From Alcanivorax jadensis T9 (GTDB lineage: Bacteria; Pseudomonadota; Gammaproteobacteria; Pseudomonadales; Alcanivoracaceae), in NCBI RefSeq assembly GCF_000756655.1, contig NZ_ARXU01000010.1:1-64000 (forward strand): a DNA stretch of 64,000 nucleotides, given 5' to 3'. Below the pieces are notes generated by a model. That model saw only the letters and a list, made by a program, of their open reading frames with translations, was not told the origin of the DNA and searched no databases. The position numbers and the translations under genes are program-made. This document shows, in pieces, positions 1-9,029 of this stretch. Position 1 is the stretch's first letter. Every line of letters begins with the position of its first letter.

Positions 1-38
1 GTCCGTTTTATCGGGTGAAGATCACCCCTTGACCGCTA

Positions 39-1130
39 TCAGTCCGCCTGCCCCTTCTGCTCTGCGGTGTCCGGATAGTCAGCCTGACTGGGCCAGGCAT
101 TGATCACCGCCTTGATCAACGTGGCCAGGGGGATGGCAAAGAACACACCCCATAGTCCCCACATCCCGCCGAAAAGCAGGATAGCGGTAATGATCGCCAC
201 GGGGTGAAGATTTACCGCTTCCGAGAACAGCAACGGCACCAGAATATTGCCATCGATAAACTGGATGACGCCGTAAATCACCATCACCAAGGCAAAATCC
301 CCGCTCCAGCCAAACTGCACATAGGCTGCTGCTGCCACCGGCAGTGTTACCACAGTGGCGCCAATATAGGGCACTACCACAGACAACCCTACCAGCACCG
401 CCAGCAACACGGTGTAATGCATGCCCAGCAGCAGGAAAGCGATAAAGGTGGCACTGCCTACCAGCAGGATCTCGATGGCCTTGCCGCGCACATAGTTGGC
501 AATCTGATCATCCATCTCATGCCAGACATGGTCCAGAATCCGGCGCCGGCGGGGTAGGAAACGCATCAGCCAGTTGATGATGGTTTGCCGATCCTTGAGG
601 AAAAAGAACACCAGCAAGGGCAGCAACACCAGGAAGACCATCACCTCCACCAGGTTGGGAATGGACGCCAGCGACAGGGTCAATACCCCCTGCCCTGCTT
701 CCGCCACCTGGCGCTGAATTACCGCCACAATGGAATTGACCTGCTCCATGGAGATCACTTCCGGATAATGTTCCGGCAACTGCCTGAGCCAGGTTTCCCC
801 ATTCTTGAGCAGATGCGGCAACTGGTCCTGCACCAACAGCAAGGTCTGTCGCCAGACCATGGGCAACAGCACCACCAGGGTAGCGATCAGCAGGCCCAGG
901 AACAGGGTAAAAACCAGATTCACCGCCAGCAAGCGACGCATGCCGTGACGCTCCAGCCCGGAAACCAGCCCCTGCATCAGGTAGGCGATCACGATCGAGG
1001 CTAGCACCGGCGCCAACATGCCACCGAAAAACAGAATCACCAGCCCGGCGGTCAGCAATACCACAAGAAGATATACTGCCTCCTCGTCGGAGAAGTACCG
1101 TTCGGACCAGTTTTTGAGAATACGTAACAT
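39..1130 (-). CDS. AI-2E family transporter (PerM/YdiK-like permease)
   Basis: A 363-residue polytopic inner-membrane protein of the AI-2E/PerM family, whose members export small solutes or act as Na+/H+ exchangers; the substrate here cannot be told from sequence. The N-terminus (residues about 15-75) has hydrophobic segments, a soluble middle part follows (about 90-155), and the C-terminal half is again hydrophobic with the conserved family stretch around GLSVVVPYIGA and IQFIDGNILVP. Length matches the family (about 350). Its ATG overlaps the TGA stop of the upstream tusA-like gene by one base (TGATG), so the two are translationally coupled. Only 38 bases remain before the window edge and no terminator is visible there. 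Confidence 0.88.
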   Translation of the reverse strand: MLRILKNWSERYFSDEEAVYLLVVLLTAGLVILFFGGMLAPVLASIVIAYLMQGLVSGLERHGMRRLLAVNLVFTLFLGLLIATLVVLLPMVWRQTLLLVQDQLPHLLKNGETWLRQLPEHYPEVISMEQVNSIVAVIQRQVAEAGQGVLTLSLASIPNLVEVMVFLVLLPLLVFFFLKDRQTIINWLMRFLPRRRRILDHVWHEMDDQIANYVRGKAIEILLVGSATFIAFLLLGMHYTVLLAVLVGLSVVVPYIGATVVTLPVAAAAYVQFGWSGDFALVMVIYGVIQFIDGNILVPLLFSEAVNLHPVAIITAILLFGGMWGLWGVFFAIPLATLIKAVINAWPSQADYPDTAEQKGQAD

Positions 1131-1378
1131 CAGCTCTCCTGTTCGCCACGGCGAATCACAAAGGCATAGTGGCCCTTATTTTCGCCCATGCGAACCAGCT
1201 CGTGGCAGGATTGTCTCAAATAGGCAGGAATGTCATCGGCGGAAGCCGCATCGGTGGCGATCACCTCCAGCAGCTGCCCCGGTTTGAGATGTCTCAGCGC
1301 CTGCCGGGTCTTCAACAGCGGCATGGGACATTGCAGGCTGGAGGCATCAATCTGCAGGTCGATAGGCTGGTCGCTCAT
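1130..1378 (-). CDS. TusA/SirA-like sulfurtransferase
   Basis: An 82-residue small sulfur carrier protein. The conserved Cys-Pro-x-Pro motif (LQCPMPLLKTRQAL, Cys17) at the start of helix 1 is the persulfide-carrying site of TusA-family proteins, which relay sulfur from cysteine desulfurases to tRNA thiolation or molybdenum cofactor enzymes. I chose the ATG at 1378 (MSDQPID) because it gives the usual family length; an upstream in-frame ATG at 1432 would add 18 residues of non-family sequence. It precedes and overlaps the AI-2E permease gene and is divergent from the M48 protease gene; the same trio (M48 protease, TusA-like, PerM-like) occurs in Pseudomonas. This member need not be the tRNA-thiolation TusA itself. 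Confidence 0.85.
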   Translation of the reverse strand: MSDQPIDLQIDASSLQCPMPLLKTRQALRHLKPGQLLEVIATDAASADDIPAYLRQSCHELVRMGENKGHYAFVIRRGEQES

Positions 1379-1487
1379 ACAGGCGGCTTCATTCGTTGCG
1401 GCTCTAGCTGCATTATAGTCACAACCCGGCAACGGAATAAGGGTGGGGTTGTGCCGACTTGCACGAATACTTACGGGAGCATCTTAC

Positions 1488-2918
1488 TTGAAGTTTTTGT
1501 TACGCACCGTCTTGTTGTTGACTTGCTGCACGCTGGCAGCGACCAGCGCCAATGACGATCTTCCGGTTCTGGGTGATCCCACCGCCGCACTGATGTCCGC
1601 CGACCAAGAGTACCGGCTGGGTCGCGGCTGGCTGCGCGGCCTGCGCGGGCAGACCTCGATCATGTCCGACCCCCTAGTGCAGGAGTATGTGGAAAGCCTT
1701 GTCTACCGGCTCGCGTCCTACAGCGACCTGAAAGAACCCAATCTCGACATCGTGGTCATCAACAGCCGCCAGATCAACGCCTTTGCGGTACCCGGCGGGG
1801 TCATCGGGCTCAACGCCGGGCTATTCCTCAATGCCCGCGACGAAGGAGAAGTTGGCGGCGTGGTGGCCCACGAAATTGCCCACGTCAGCCAGCGGCATTT
1901 TGCCCGCCGCTATCTGGACTCGAAAAAGATGAACACCGCCGTGCTGGCCGCCATGCTGGCCAGTCTGGCAGTCGCCATTGCCGGTGATGGTGAAGCCGGC
2001 ATGGCAGGTATCGCTGCCACCCAAGCCGGCGCTATCCAGGCGCAGTTGGCCTACTCCCGCCAGAACGAACGGGAAGCGGACCGGGTGGGCATGCAGACTC
2101 TGGTCGCCGCCGGCATGGACCCGGATGCCATGCCCCGCTTCTTCGAACGCATGCACAACAGCCAGCGTTTTTCCGGGGATCCGCCCGAGTTTCTGCTCAC
2201 CCACCCGGTCACCGAAAGCCGTATTGCCGACAGCCGATCCAGGGCGCGCTCCCTACCTACCCCAAGGCTCGCTCCATCCGTCCATTTCCTGCTGGTACAG
2301 GCACGACTACAGGCGGCCTTCATTCAAGGCGAAGACCATGCCATCGACCATTTCCGCCAATACAGCAACGAACGCAATGCTCTGGGCCTGCAGGCCGCCC
2401 GCTATGGACTGGCGCTGAGTTATCTGCGTGCTGACCACTATGACCAGGCCAGGGAAATCATGCAGGCACTCGCCGAAGAACACCCGGACCAGCTGTGGTT
2501 CCGGCTGGGTCTGGTAGAAGTAGCGATGGACGAAGGCAACTATGACGTGGCCATCAGCCAGGCGGAGCGGGTACTGGATCTGTCACCAAACAATTACCCG
2601 GCATCCATTTTACTGAGCAAGGCACTACTGCGCAGTGAGCAACCGGCCAGGGCATTGCCGCTACTCAAGCCGCTATTGGGAGACCGCCCCAACAACCCGT
2701 ATATCTGGGATCTGGCCGCCGATGCCTATGGCAACAGCGGTGACAAGATTCGAGCCCTTCACGCACGGGCTGAAAGCCAGTTCCTGCGTGGCAGGGACCA
2801 ACAGGCGATGCAACAGATGGAATACGCCTTGCGGGATGCGGAAAATGACTTTGCGCTGTACAGCAAACTCAATGGCCGGCTGCAAACCATGAAGAGATTA
2901 TCGGAAGAGAGGTTCTGA
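1488..2918 (+). CDS. bepA: Periplasmic M48 metalloprotease with TPRs (BepA/YfgC-like)
   Basis: A 476-residue secreted zinc protease. I place the start at TTG 1488 because GGGAG lies 8 bases upstream and the resulting N-terminus (MKFLLRTVLLLTCCTLAATSA) is a clean Sec signal peptide; the open frame extends 15 codons further upstream without a ribosome site. The HEIAH zinc motif is at residues about 128-132 and the third ligand Glu at about 196 in NEREADR. The C-terminal half is built of TPR-like helices (from about residue 290). E. coli BepA is the same architecture and handles LptD and BAM-stalled outer-membrane proteins; the same role is inferred here. A terminator-like hairpin follows. Confidence 0.87.
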   Translation: MKFLLRTVLLLTCCTLAATSANDDLPVLGDPTAALMSADQEYRLGRGWLRGLRGQTSIMSDPLVQEYVESLVYRLASYSDLKEPNLDIVVINSRQINAFAVPGGVIGLNAGLFLNARDEGEVGGVVAHEIAHVSQRHFARRYLDSKKMNTAVLAAMLASLAVAIAGDGEAGMAGIAATQAGAIQAQLAYSRQNEREADRVGMQTLVAAGMDPDAMPRFFERMHNSQRFSGDPPEFLLTHPVTESRIADSRSRARSLPTPRLAPSVHFLLVQARLQAAFIQGEDHAIDHFRQYSNERNALGLQAARYGLALSYLRADHYDQAREIMQALAEEHPDQLWFRLGLVEVAMDEGNYDVAISQAERVLDLSPNNYPASILLSKALLRSEQPARALPLLKPLLGDRPNNPYIWDLAADAYGNSGDKIRALHARAESQFLRGRDQQAMQQMEYALRDAENDFALYSKLNGRLQTMKRLSEERF

Positions 2919-2942
2919 GACTTTGGGGCATTAGGCCGACCC

Positions 2943-3024
2943 GTTGGAGCCTTGCTTGCAAGGCGAAGGGTTTTATCAGCCCCGGTGCCCTCTGGAATCT
3001 TCGCTTTGCAAGCAAAGCTCCAAC
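2943..3024. repeat. 26-bp imperfect inverted repeat between bepA and nadA
   Basis: Arms at 2943-2968 and 2999-3024 are complementary with two mismatches; they begin GTTGGAGC and contain TTGCTTGCAA. The element sits between two convergent genes and resembles the other TTGGAGC/GTAGGAGC palindromes of the window. No gene is seen in it. Confidence 0.75.
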
Positions 3025-3049
3025 GAGACAAGCACAGGGCAGGTCCTAT

Positions 3050-3080
3050 GAAAAAGGCGGCACCGTGTGCCGCCTTTTTC
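3050..3080. terminator. Bidirectional terminator between bepA and nadA
   Basis: A perfect GC-rich stem (AAAAAGGCGGCAC / GTGCCGCCTTTTT) with a short loop and T-tracts on both strands, placed between the convergent ends of bepA and nadA. It should serve both. Confidence 0.85.
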
Positions 3081-3093
3081 AATTGTCGTGTCC

Positions 3094-4143
3094 TTACGAC
3101 TTCAGCGACTTGCCGAAATCCAGCATGCGGTTGAGTGGCACCATGGCCTTTTCCGCCAAGGCAGGATCCACGAAAATTTCCTGGCCCATGCCATTGTCGT
3201 CTTCCAGCACCGCCAACATGTTCTGCAGGCCGTTCATGGCCATCCACGGGCAATGGGCACAGCTGCGGCAAGTGGCACCAGAGCCGGCAGTGGGCGCTTC
3301 CAGGAAGGTTTTGCCAGGAGCAAGCTGCTGCATCTTGTAGAAGATGCCTTTATCCGTGGCGACAATGAAGGTGTCGTTATCCATCTCGCAGGCAGCCTTG
3401 ATCAGCTGCGAGGTAGAGCCCACCACATCCGCCATTTCCACCACCGGGGCCGGTGACTCCGGGTGTACCAGAATGGCAGCTTCCGGGTAGGCCGCTTTCA
3501 GATCCTGTAGCCCCTTGGCCTTGAATTCCTCGTGCACGATGCAGGCGCCATCCCAGCACAGTACATCGGCACCGGACTTGTCGCGCACATAGCTGCCCAG
3601 GTGCTTATCCGGGGCCCAGAGGATTTTTTCGCCGTTGCGGTCCAGATGCTCAATCAGCTCTACCGCAATGGAGGATGTGACTACCCAATCGGCCCGGGCT
3701 TTCACGGCCGCCGAGGTATTGGCGTACACCACCACGGTGCGATCCGGATGCTGATCACAGAAATCGGCAAATTCGTCCTCGGGACAACCGATATCCAGCG
3801 AGCAGGTGGCTTCCAGGGTCGGCATGAAAACGCGTTTTTCCGGGCTGAGAATCTTGGCGGTCTCGCCCATGAACTTGACCCCGGCCACGATCAGGGTGGA
3901 CGCCGGATGCTCCTTGCCGAAGCGGGCCATTTCCAGGGAGTCGGACACACAGCCACCGGTCTCTTCCGCCAGGGACTGGATTTCAGGATCCGTATAGTAG
4001 TGGGCCACCAGTACCGCATCGCGCTGGTGTAGCAATTCCTTAATGCGCTGGCGGTAGGATGCACGCTGTTCCTCGCTGAGCGAGTCCTCGTGTACCACCT
4101 TGGCCAGGTGGGCCTGTACCAGTGCTTGTGCCTCTGCAGTCAT
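3094..4143 (-). CDS. nadA: Quinolinate synthase A
   Basis: Condenses iminoaspartate with dihydroxyacetone phosphate to quinolinate in de novo NAD synthesis; a cytoplasmic 4Fe-4S enzyme. The 349-residue product carries the three cluster cysteines at about 114 ([10 protein letters not shown]), 201 (GACIVHEE) and 298 ([10 protein letters not shown]), almost the same positions as the E. coli enzyme (113, 200, 297). I chose ATG 4143 with GGCGGTGA upstream; a GTG nine bases earlier is possible but lacks room for a ribosome site. The gene stands alone, with its own terminator; nadB is not in the window. Confidence 0.95.
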   Translation of the reverse strand: MTAEAQALVQAHLAKVVHEDSLSEEQRASYRQRIKELLHQRDAVLVAHYYTDPEIQSLAEETGGCVSDSLEMARFGKEHPASTLIVAGVKFMGETAKILSPEKRVFMPTLEATCSLDIGCPEDEFADFCDQHPDRTVVVYANTSAAVKARADWVVTSSIAVELIEHLDRNGEKILWAPDKHLGSYVRDKSGADVLCWDGACIVHEEFKAKGLQDLKAAYPEAAILVHPESPAPVVEMADVVGSTSQLIKAACEMDNDTFIVATDKGIFYKMQQLAPGKTFLEAPTAGSGATCRSCAHCPWMAMNGLQNMLAVLEDDNGMGQEIFVDPALAEKAMVPLNRMLDFGKSLKS

Positions 4144-4263
4144 TGGCTTCACCGCCTGGGGTTTCCCCCTGATATCAATAGCTTAGGTAATAACCAGAAA
4201 ATCAGGGCGGGCATAATACCACAACGTGGCGCCGGGGCGGCGCCGCGTAGATACCCTTAAGCG

Positions 4264-4286
4264 TTAAAATGCGCCCGGACGGGCGG
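4264..4286 (-). terminator. Terminator after the cfa-like gene
   Basis: Just past the stop codon of the methyltransferase gene a CGCCC/GGGCG stem with a four-base loop is followed, on the minus strand, by CATTTTA. The U-tract is short, so termination may be partial. Confidence 0.5.
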
Positions 4287-4290
4287 CTTT

Positions 4291-5550
4291 TCAAGATGCC
4301 GGACGATAGTCCGGGCCGGCAGCCACCAGATGCACAGTACTGATGGCTCGCTCCAGGAACGCGCCCTCGCAGTAACACAGGTAGTAATCCCACATACGGA
4401 TAAAGCGCTCGTCAAAACCCAACTCACGGACTTTCGGCAAGTTCGCCAGAAAACGCTGACGCCAGTGATTCAGGGTCAGGGCGTAGTCATGGCCGATATC
4501 ATGAAGCTCCGTGGCGACCATGCGGGTATGCTCAGTCAGATGCTGGCACATCACCGACACGCTGGGCAGGAAACCGCCAGGGAAGATATAGCGTTTGATG
4601 AAATCGACCTGATTGCGGGCATGCTCGTAGCGCTGATCCGGCACCGTGATGGCCTGCAATACCAGTTTGCCATCCGGTTTTAGCCTTTCTCCGAGCACCT
4701 GAAAATAGCTCGGCAGAAACTCCGCCCCCACCGCTTCGATCATTTCCACGGAGACCACCCGATCATACTGACCGGTGAGCTCCCGATAATCCTCTTCCAG
4801 CACCGTCACTCTGCCCTCAAGCCCCTCAGCCTGAACCCTTTCACGGGCATGGCGAGCCTGCTCCCGGGAGATGGTGGTGGTGGTGACCTGAACACCATGA
4901 TGCTTGGCCGCATGAATGGCGAGACCGCCCCAGCCAGTGCCGATTTCCAGCAAGGTCATACCTGGTGCCAGTGACAGGTACTGGCAGATTTTTTCCAGCT
5001 TGTAGTCGGAAGCTTCTTCCAGCGGGGCATCCGGACGGGGAAACACCGCGCTGGAGTACATCATGCTGCGATCGAGAAACAGGCTGAAGAAATCGTTGCC
5101 CAAGTCATAGTGCGCAGAGATATTGCGGCGTGAGCCCTGCAAGGAATTACGGTTATAGCGGTGCAGCATTTTCAGGGCCGGCCTGGACAACAATGCCATG
5201 CCACCTTCCAGGGCTTTCATGGCATCTACGTTGGCAGCAAAGTAACGAATGACTGCCACCAGGTCCGGGCTATCCCAGCCTTTTTCCATGTAAGCTTCTG
5301 CCGCGCCCAGGGCACCGCCACTCATCATCATGGTATAGGTGCGCCAATCACGCAGGCGGATAATGGCCGCTTCGCCGTGGGAATGGCTGCCGAGCATGAC
5401 CTGATTGCCATCGGGTTCGTGAATACGAAGAGCGCCATGCGGCAGAGCGTTGAGCCGAGCCAGCACCAATTTGCGAGCCACGGACTGTGCCCAGCTGATT
5501 GTCACACTGTGTTGTAATGAGTTTGTTGTGGCTTTTTCGCCAGACAGCAT
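4291..5550 (-). CDS. Cyclopropane-fatty-acid-synthase-like SAM methyltransferase
   Basis: A 419-residue member of the CFA synthase family, which methylates unsaturated acyl chains of phospholipids. The SAM loop LLEIGTGWGG (about residue 198) and the substrate-side motif HYDLGNDFF are present. Several residues of E. coli Cfa are changed: SCAYW is SSAVF (active-site Cys lost), MFEHVG is MIEAVG, and LLHTIG is LVLQAIT (His lost). This suggests a related but different reaction, such as mid-chain methylation as proposed for UfaM/CfaA-type enzymes. The start at ATG 5550 has GGAG nine bases upstream, inside the end of the DUF1365 gene whose stop lies 4 bases before it. Last gene of the photolyase operon. 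Confidence 0.88.
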   Translation of the reverse strand: MLSGEKATTNSLQHSVTISWAQSVARKLVLARLNALPHGALRIHEPDGNQVMLGSHSHGEAAIIRLRDWRTYTMMMSGGALGAAEAYMEKGWDSPDLVAVIRYFAANVDAMKALEGGMALLSRPALKMLHRYNRNSLQGSRRNISAHYDLGNDFFSLFLDRSMMYSSAVFPRPDAPLEEASDYKLEKICQYLSLAPGMTLLEIGTGWGGLAIHAAKHHGVQVTTTTISREQARHARERVQAEGLEGRVTVLEEDYRELTGQYDRVVSVEMIEAVGAEFLPSYFQVLGERLKPDGKLVLQAITVPDQRYEHARNQVDFIKRYIFPGGFLPSVSVMCQHLTEHTRMVATELHDIGHDYALTLNHWRQRFLANLPKVRELGFDERFIRMWDYYLCYCEGAFLERAISTVHLVAAGPDYRPAS

Positions 5551-5554
5551 GCGG

Positions 5555-6322
5555 TCAATCTCCGTACCGATTGTTACTGTTATTGCCGGGGTGAGAATGA
5601 AATCTCGCCCCCTTGCGCCAGAGCCGGAATGCCTGCCAGTAAATGGCACGCATTGTCGCCACGCCCTGGGCACCGAAGCGGAAGATCACCGACCCCATGT
5701 TGCCTTTACCAGGGTCCTTAAGGTCCAGCTGCAGCCCAGCCACAAACACGACCTGATCTTCCTTTCTGTCTTCCAACATTAGGCGCAAACCGGGTAAGGC
5801 CACGTGAAGATCCCAGTGGTAATCCAGTGCCATAGGCAGAAAGGGCGACACATGAAAGGCCTTGGGGTGGCTCACCACCCAACCACCCTGTTCGTTTTTT
5901 TGCAGGTTCAGCGGATAGAAATGCCGCTCCCGCCAGGGGGTGTTCTGCACTTCCGCCAGCATACTGTCCGGCTGTTCGCTGTCCCCGGAGAAATGCAGGT
6001 AAAGCACCAGAGGATTGAACAGCGTGCCCAGGGTGCGCCACTGGCCCAACATCACTACCCTGCCCGCCTGCCAATCCAGGCCCAGCTCGACGGCTTTTTC
6101 ACGCACCTTGTCATTCAGGCTATCCGGGCGCGCATCCACAAAGTCGCTATCGCGAAACACCACCGGCCGCCAGCGCCGGCCCCAGGCCGGATGCCGGGCC
6201 AGCATGGCGTCTACTTCCGCCAGATCACACCAGACCATCCACAGGGGGTAATGAAACCCATGACGGAACGGCACCAGGCGCTGGTGCCATACCTTGCCCC
6301 TTGCTATCGCCTGGGTAATCAC
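5555..6322 (-). CDS. DUF1365 family protein
   Basis: A 255-residue DUF1365 protein; the N-terminus (GKVWHQRLVPFRHGFHYPLWM) is the family signature. Biochemical function is not established, but the family is almost always found between an FAD amine-oxidase-like gene and a CFA-like methyltransferase, as here, and in Rhodobacter this trio belongs to the singlet-oxygen response. A role in modifying unsaturated or methylated acyl chains is inferred. Its ATG overlaps the stop of the FAD enzyme gene (ATGA), so it is translationally coupled. No signal peptide or membrane segment is evident. Confidence 0.9.
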   Translation of the reverse strand: MITQAIARGKVWHQRLVPFRHGFHYPLWMVWCDLAEVDAMLARHPAWGRRWRPVVFRDSDFVDARPDSLNDKVREKAVELGLDWQAGRVVMLGQWRTLGTLFNPLVLYLHFSGDSEQPDSMLAEVQNTPWRERHFYPLNLQKNEQGGWVVSHPKAFHVSPFLPMALDYHWDLHVALPGLRLMLEDRKEDQVVFVAGLQLDLKDPGKGNMGSVIFRFGAQGVATMRAIYWQAFRLWRKGARFHSHPGNNSNNRYGD

Positions 6323-7572
6323 GGGGCAGACTCCGGGGACAATGCCCGCACCACGTTCAAGGCCGACACCACGCCGTCTTCATGGAAACCATTACGGCAC
6401 CAGGCGCCGGCATACCAGGTGCGCCTTTCGCCATTGCCCGCCAGTAGCGTTTCGCAGGCTACCACTGTATCCGGTGTAAACAGGGGATGGGCAAAATGAT
6501 AGCGGGCAATGATTTTTTCCGGATCAATTTTGTCCGTCGCATTCAGCGTCACGCAGAAAGTTTCCGGTGCCTGGATGCCCTGCAGAATATTCATGTCATA
6601 GGTAACCTGTACACGCTCTTGATCGTCATCGAAAAGCAGGGCATTCCAGCTTGACCAGACCCGCTGACGCCGTGGCAGCAAGCGAATATCCGTGTGCAAC
6701 ACCACCTCATTATCCTGATAACCGAGCCGTGACAAGCACTCTTTCTCGCGGCTATCCGGGTCGTCGAGCAGCGCCATGGTCTGATCGCTGTGGCAGGCAA
6801 GAATCAGCTGATCAAACTCTCGCTGTTCACCATTCACCGTGAGAGTGACACCCTGCTCATGGCGGCGTACCGCACTCACCGCTGAACGGGTGTGAAAACG
6901 GGCTGAACATTGCTCCACCAAGGGTTTCACATACTGATTGGAGCCCCCCGGCACCACATACCACTGGGGCCGGTTGGTGAGAGAAAGCAGGCCGTGATTC
7001 TGGAAAAAGCGGATAAAAAACTTTGCCGGGAACACTTCCATCTGCTCCAGGGAGCAGGACCAGATGGCACCCCCCATGGCGAGAATATAATCCCGACAGA
7101 AACGCTCCCCGTAACCATGCCGGCGCAGGTATTCACCCAGCGGCATTTCCCCCGCCTCAGTGTCCAGCAACCCGGGCGCATTGCGATTAAAACGCAGGAT
7201 GTCGCCGATAAAGCGCCAGTGGGATGGGCTCAGCAGATTGCGCTTCTGGGCAAAAATCCCGCCGAGGCCATCGCCGGAATATTCCAGTCCGTTGCGCTTA
7301 TCACTGACGGCAAACCCCATCGCCGTGGGCTGGCCCTGCAAACCCAGCTCATCCAGCAGGCGCAGATAGTTGGGGTAGGTGCGGTCATTGAACACAATGA
7401 AGCCCACATCAATGGCGTAGTCACCGTGCTCCCGGCTCACCGGCACGGTACAGGTGTGGCCACCGAGGTAGTCGTTGGCCTCGAAGACGTCCACCTGATG
7501 ATCTCTGGACAGATACCAGGCGGCGGTGAGGCCGCTGATACCGGCACCGACGATGGCAATACGCTGACTCAT
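6319..7572 (-). CDS. FAD-dependent amine oxidase-like oxidoreductase
   Basis: A 417-residue flavoprotein. The Rossmann motif GAGISG is at residues 9-14, followed by the GGHT motif of the amine oxidase/phytoene desaturase-like superfamily (about residue 38). Members linked to DUF1365 and CFA-like genes are candidates for fatty acyl chain oxidation or desaturation; the exact reaction here is inference. The start ATG overlaps the photolyase stop (ATGA) and its own end overlaps the DUF1365 start, so all three are made from one coupled message. No membrane segment apart from the N-terminal dinucleotide fold is seen. Confidence 0.88.
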   Translation of the reverse strand: MSQRIAIVGAGISGLTAAWYLSRDHQVDVFEANDYLGGHTCTVPVSREHGDYAIDVGFIVFNDRTYPNYLRLLDELGLQGQPTAMGFAVSDKRNGLEYSGDGLGGIFAQKRNLLSPSHWRFIGDILRFNRNAPGLLDTEAGEMPLGEYLRRHGYGERFCRDYILAMGGAIWSCSLEQMEVFPAKFFIRFFQNHGLLSLTNRPQWYVVPGGSNQYVKPLVEQCSARFHTRSAVSAVRRHEQGVTLTVNGEQREFDQLILACHSDQTMALLDDPDSREKECLSRLGYQDNEVVLHTDIRLLPRRQRVWSSWNALLFDDDQERVQVTYDMNILQGIQAPETFCVTLNATDKIDPEKIIARYHFAHPLFTPDTVVACETLLAGNGERRTWYAGAWCRNGFHEDGVVSALNVVRALSPESAP

Positions 7573-9029
7573 GCCTGTTCCTTTCTGCTAGTGGGACTGT
7601 GATTACTGTCGTCGTACTGGGCCTTGGCGGCCTTGAAAGCCTCGGTAACCCGCTCGCGCACACCGGCATGGGGCACCACCGGCGGCGGATAGTCAGGCGC
7701 CAGTAAAGGCTGTTTCCAGGGTTCGTGGACGGTCTTGTTATCCAGCTCGCGCAATGCCGGCACCCAGCGGGCAATAAACTCGCCCTGCGCATCGAAACGC
7801 TGGCTCTGGCGGACGGGGTTAAAGACGCGAAAATATGGCACCGCATCAGTACCGGAGGACGCACTCCACTGCCAGCCACCATTGTTGGCGGCAAAGTCTC
7901 CGTCAATCAGATGCTGCATGAAAAAACGCTCCCCCAGCCGCCAGTCCAGCCACAGATGTTTGCTGAGGAACATGGCCGTCACCATGCGCAGGCGATTATG
8001 CATCCAGCCAGTGGCCACCAATTGCCGCATGGCCGCGTCCACCAGCGGGTAGCCGGTGCGACCCTCGCACCAGGCCTGGAACAGGTCAGGGTCTTGGGAC
8101 CACTGCAGCAACTCGGTTTCCGGCCGAAACGCACCACCGCGACTGACCCGGGGGAAACGGGCCATGATCTGGCGATAAAAGTCCCGCCAGGCCAGCTCGC
8201 CGATCCAGCAAGCGGCCCCGTCCCGGGCGCCCGCATCGGCCATGGCCAGGGTGGCCGCCCGGTAGCAACTGGCCGGCGACAGCGTGCCCGCAGACAGCGC
8301 TGCTGACAGGGCACTGGTGGCCGGTTGCGAAGGGAAATCGCGATGCTTGCGATAACCGGCCAGATGATGCTCGGCAAAATCATCCAGTTGTTTCAGTGCC
8401 GCAGCCTCGCCCGGTTGCCAGTGACGGGTCAGGGAGTCAGGCACTGTCATCTTCTTGAGAGCACTTTCCACACCCCCTTTGCCCACAAAGCGGCCGTTAC
8501 CGGCGCCAGCTGCAGGCAATGCGGCCACAGGCTCGAAGTGGCTGTCGAGCCACACATCCCAGCGTTTTTTAAAGGCGCTGAAAACCGTGTATGGCGTCCC
8601 CTTACCGGTGTTCAGGGTCCGCGGGGGCACCAGCACGCTGTCATCAAAGCCGGTTATCTGTACCCCCAGCGGCTCTAGCGCCTGGGCCACCGCTCGGTCC
8701 CGGTTCAGTTCGTTAAGCGGGTACTCGCGGCTGCAGAAGAGACGTTCAATGCCGTGCTCCCCCACAAAGTCCGCCAGGAGCCCGGGCACGGCGGCAAAGT
8801 CGCCGGCGTCCAGCACATGCAGATCCACACCCCGCTCTGCCAGGGCATCGCCCAATTCGAGCAGGCTTTGCAGCACATACCAGCGACGCAGGGGCGCCAC
8901 ATCGTGATTGTCCCATTGCTGCTCACAGAGAAAATAGACGGCAATAACCGGTTCATCCCGCTCCAGCGCCTGCTGCAAGGCACGGTGTGAGTGGATACGT
9001 AGATCGTTGCGATACCAGAGCAGATTCAT
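7569..9029 (-). CDS. phrB: Class I deoxyribodipyrimidine photolyase
   Basis: Repairs cyclobutane pyrimidine dimers with blue light using FADH-. The 486-residue product starts with the photolyase alpha/beta domain (LLWYRNDLRIHSHRAL) and ends with the FAD-binding helical domain containing WRDFYRQIM, GWMHNRLRM and the conserved block NNGGWQWSASSGTDA. The central stretch TGKGTPYTVFSAFKKRW is typical of class I CPD enzymes with a folate antenna. Its ATG overlaps the stop of the MerR gene. In E. coli phr is paired with ybgA (DUF1722); here the DUF523/DUF1722 gene sits two genes upstream, supporting a shared operon. Confidence 0.95.
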   Translation of the reverse strand: MNLLWYRNDLRIHSHRALQQALERDEPVIAVYFLCEQQWDNHDVAPLRRWYVLQSLLELGDALAERGVDLHVLDAGDFAAVPGLLADFVGEHGIERLFCSREYPLNELNRDRAVAQALEPLGVQITGFDDSVLVPPRTLNTGKGTPYTVFSAFKKRWDVWLDSHFEPVAALPAAGAGNGRFVGKGGVESALKKMTVPDSLTRHWQPGEAAALKQLDDFAEHHLAGYRKHRDFPSQPATSALSAALSAGTLSPASCYRAATLAMADAGARDGAACWIGELAWRDFYRQIMARFPRVSRGGAFRPETELLQWSQDPDLFQAWCEGRTGYPLVDAAMRQLVATGWMHNRLRMVTAMFLSKHLWLDWRLGERFFMQHLIDGDFAANNGGWQWSASSGTDAVPYFRVFNPVRQSQRFDAQGEFIARWVPALRELDNKTVHEPWKQPLLAPDYPPPVVPHAGVRERVTEAFKAAKAQYDDSNHSPTSRKEQA

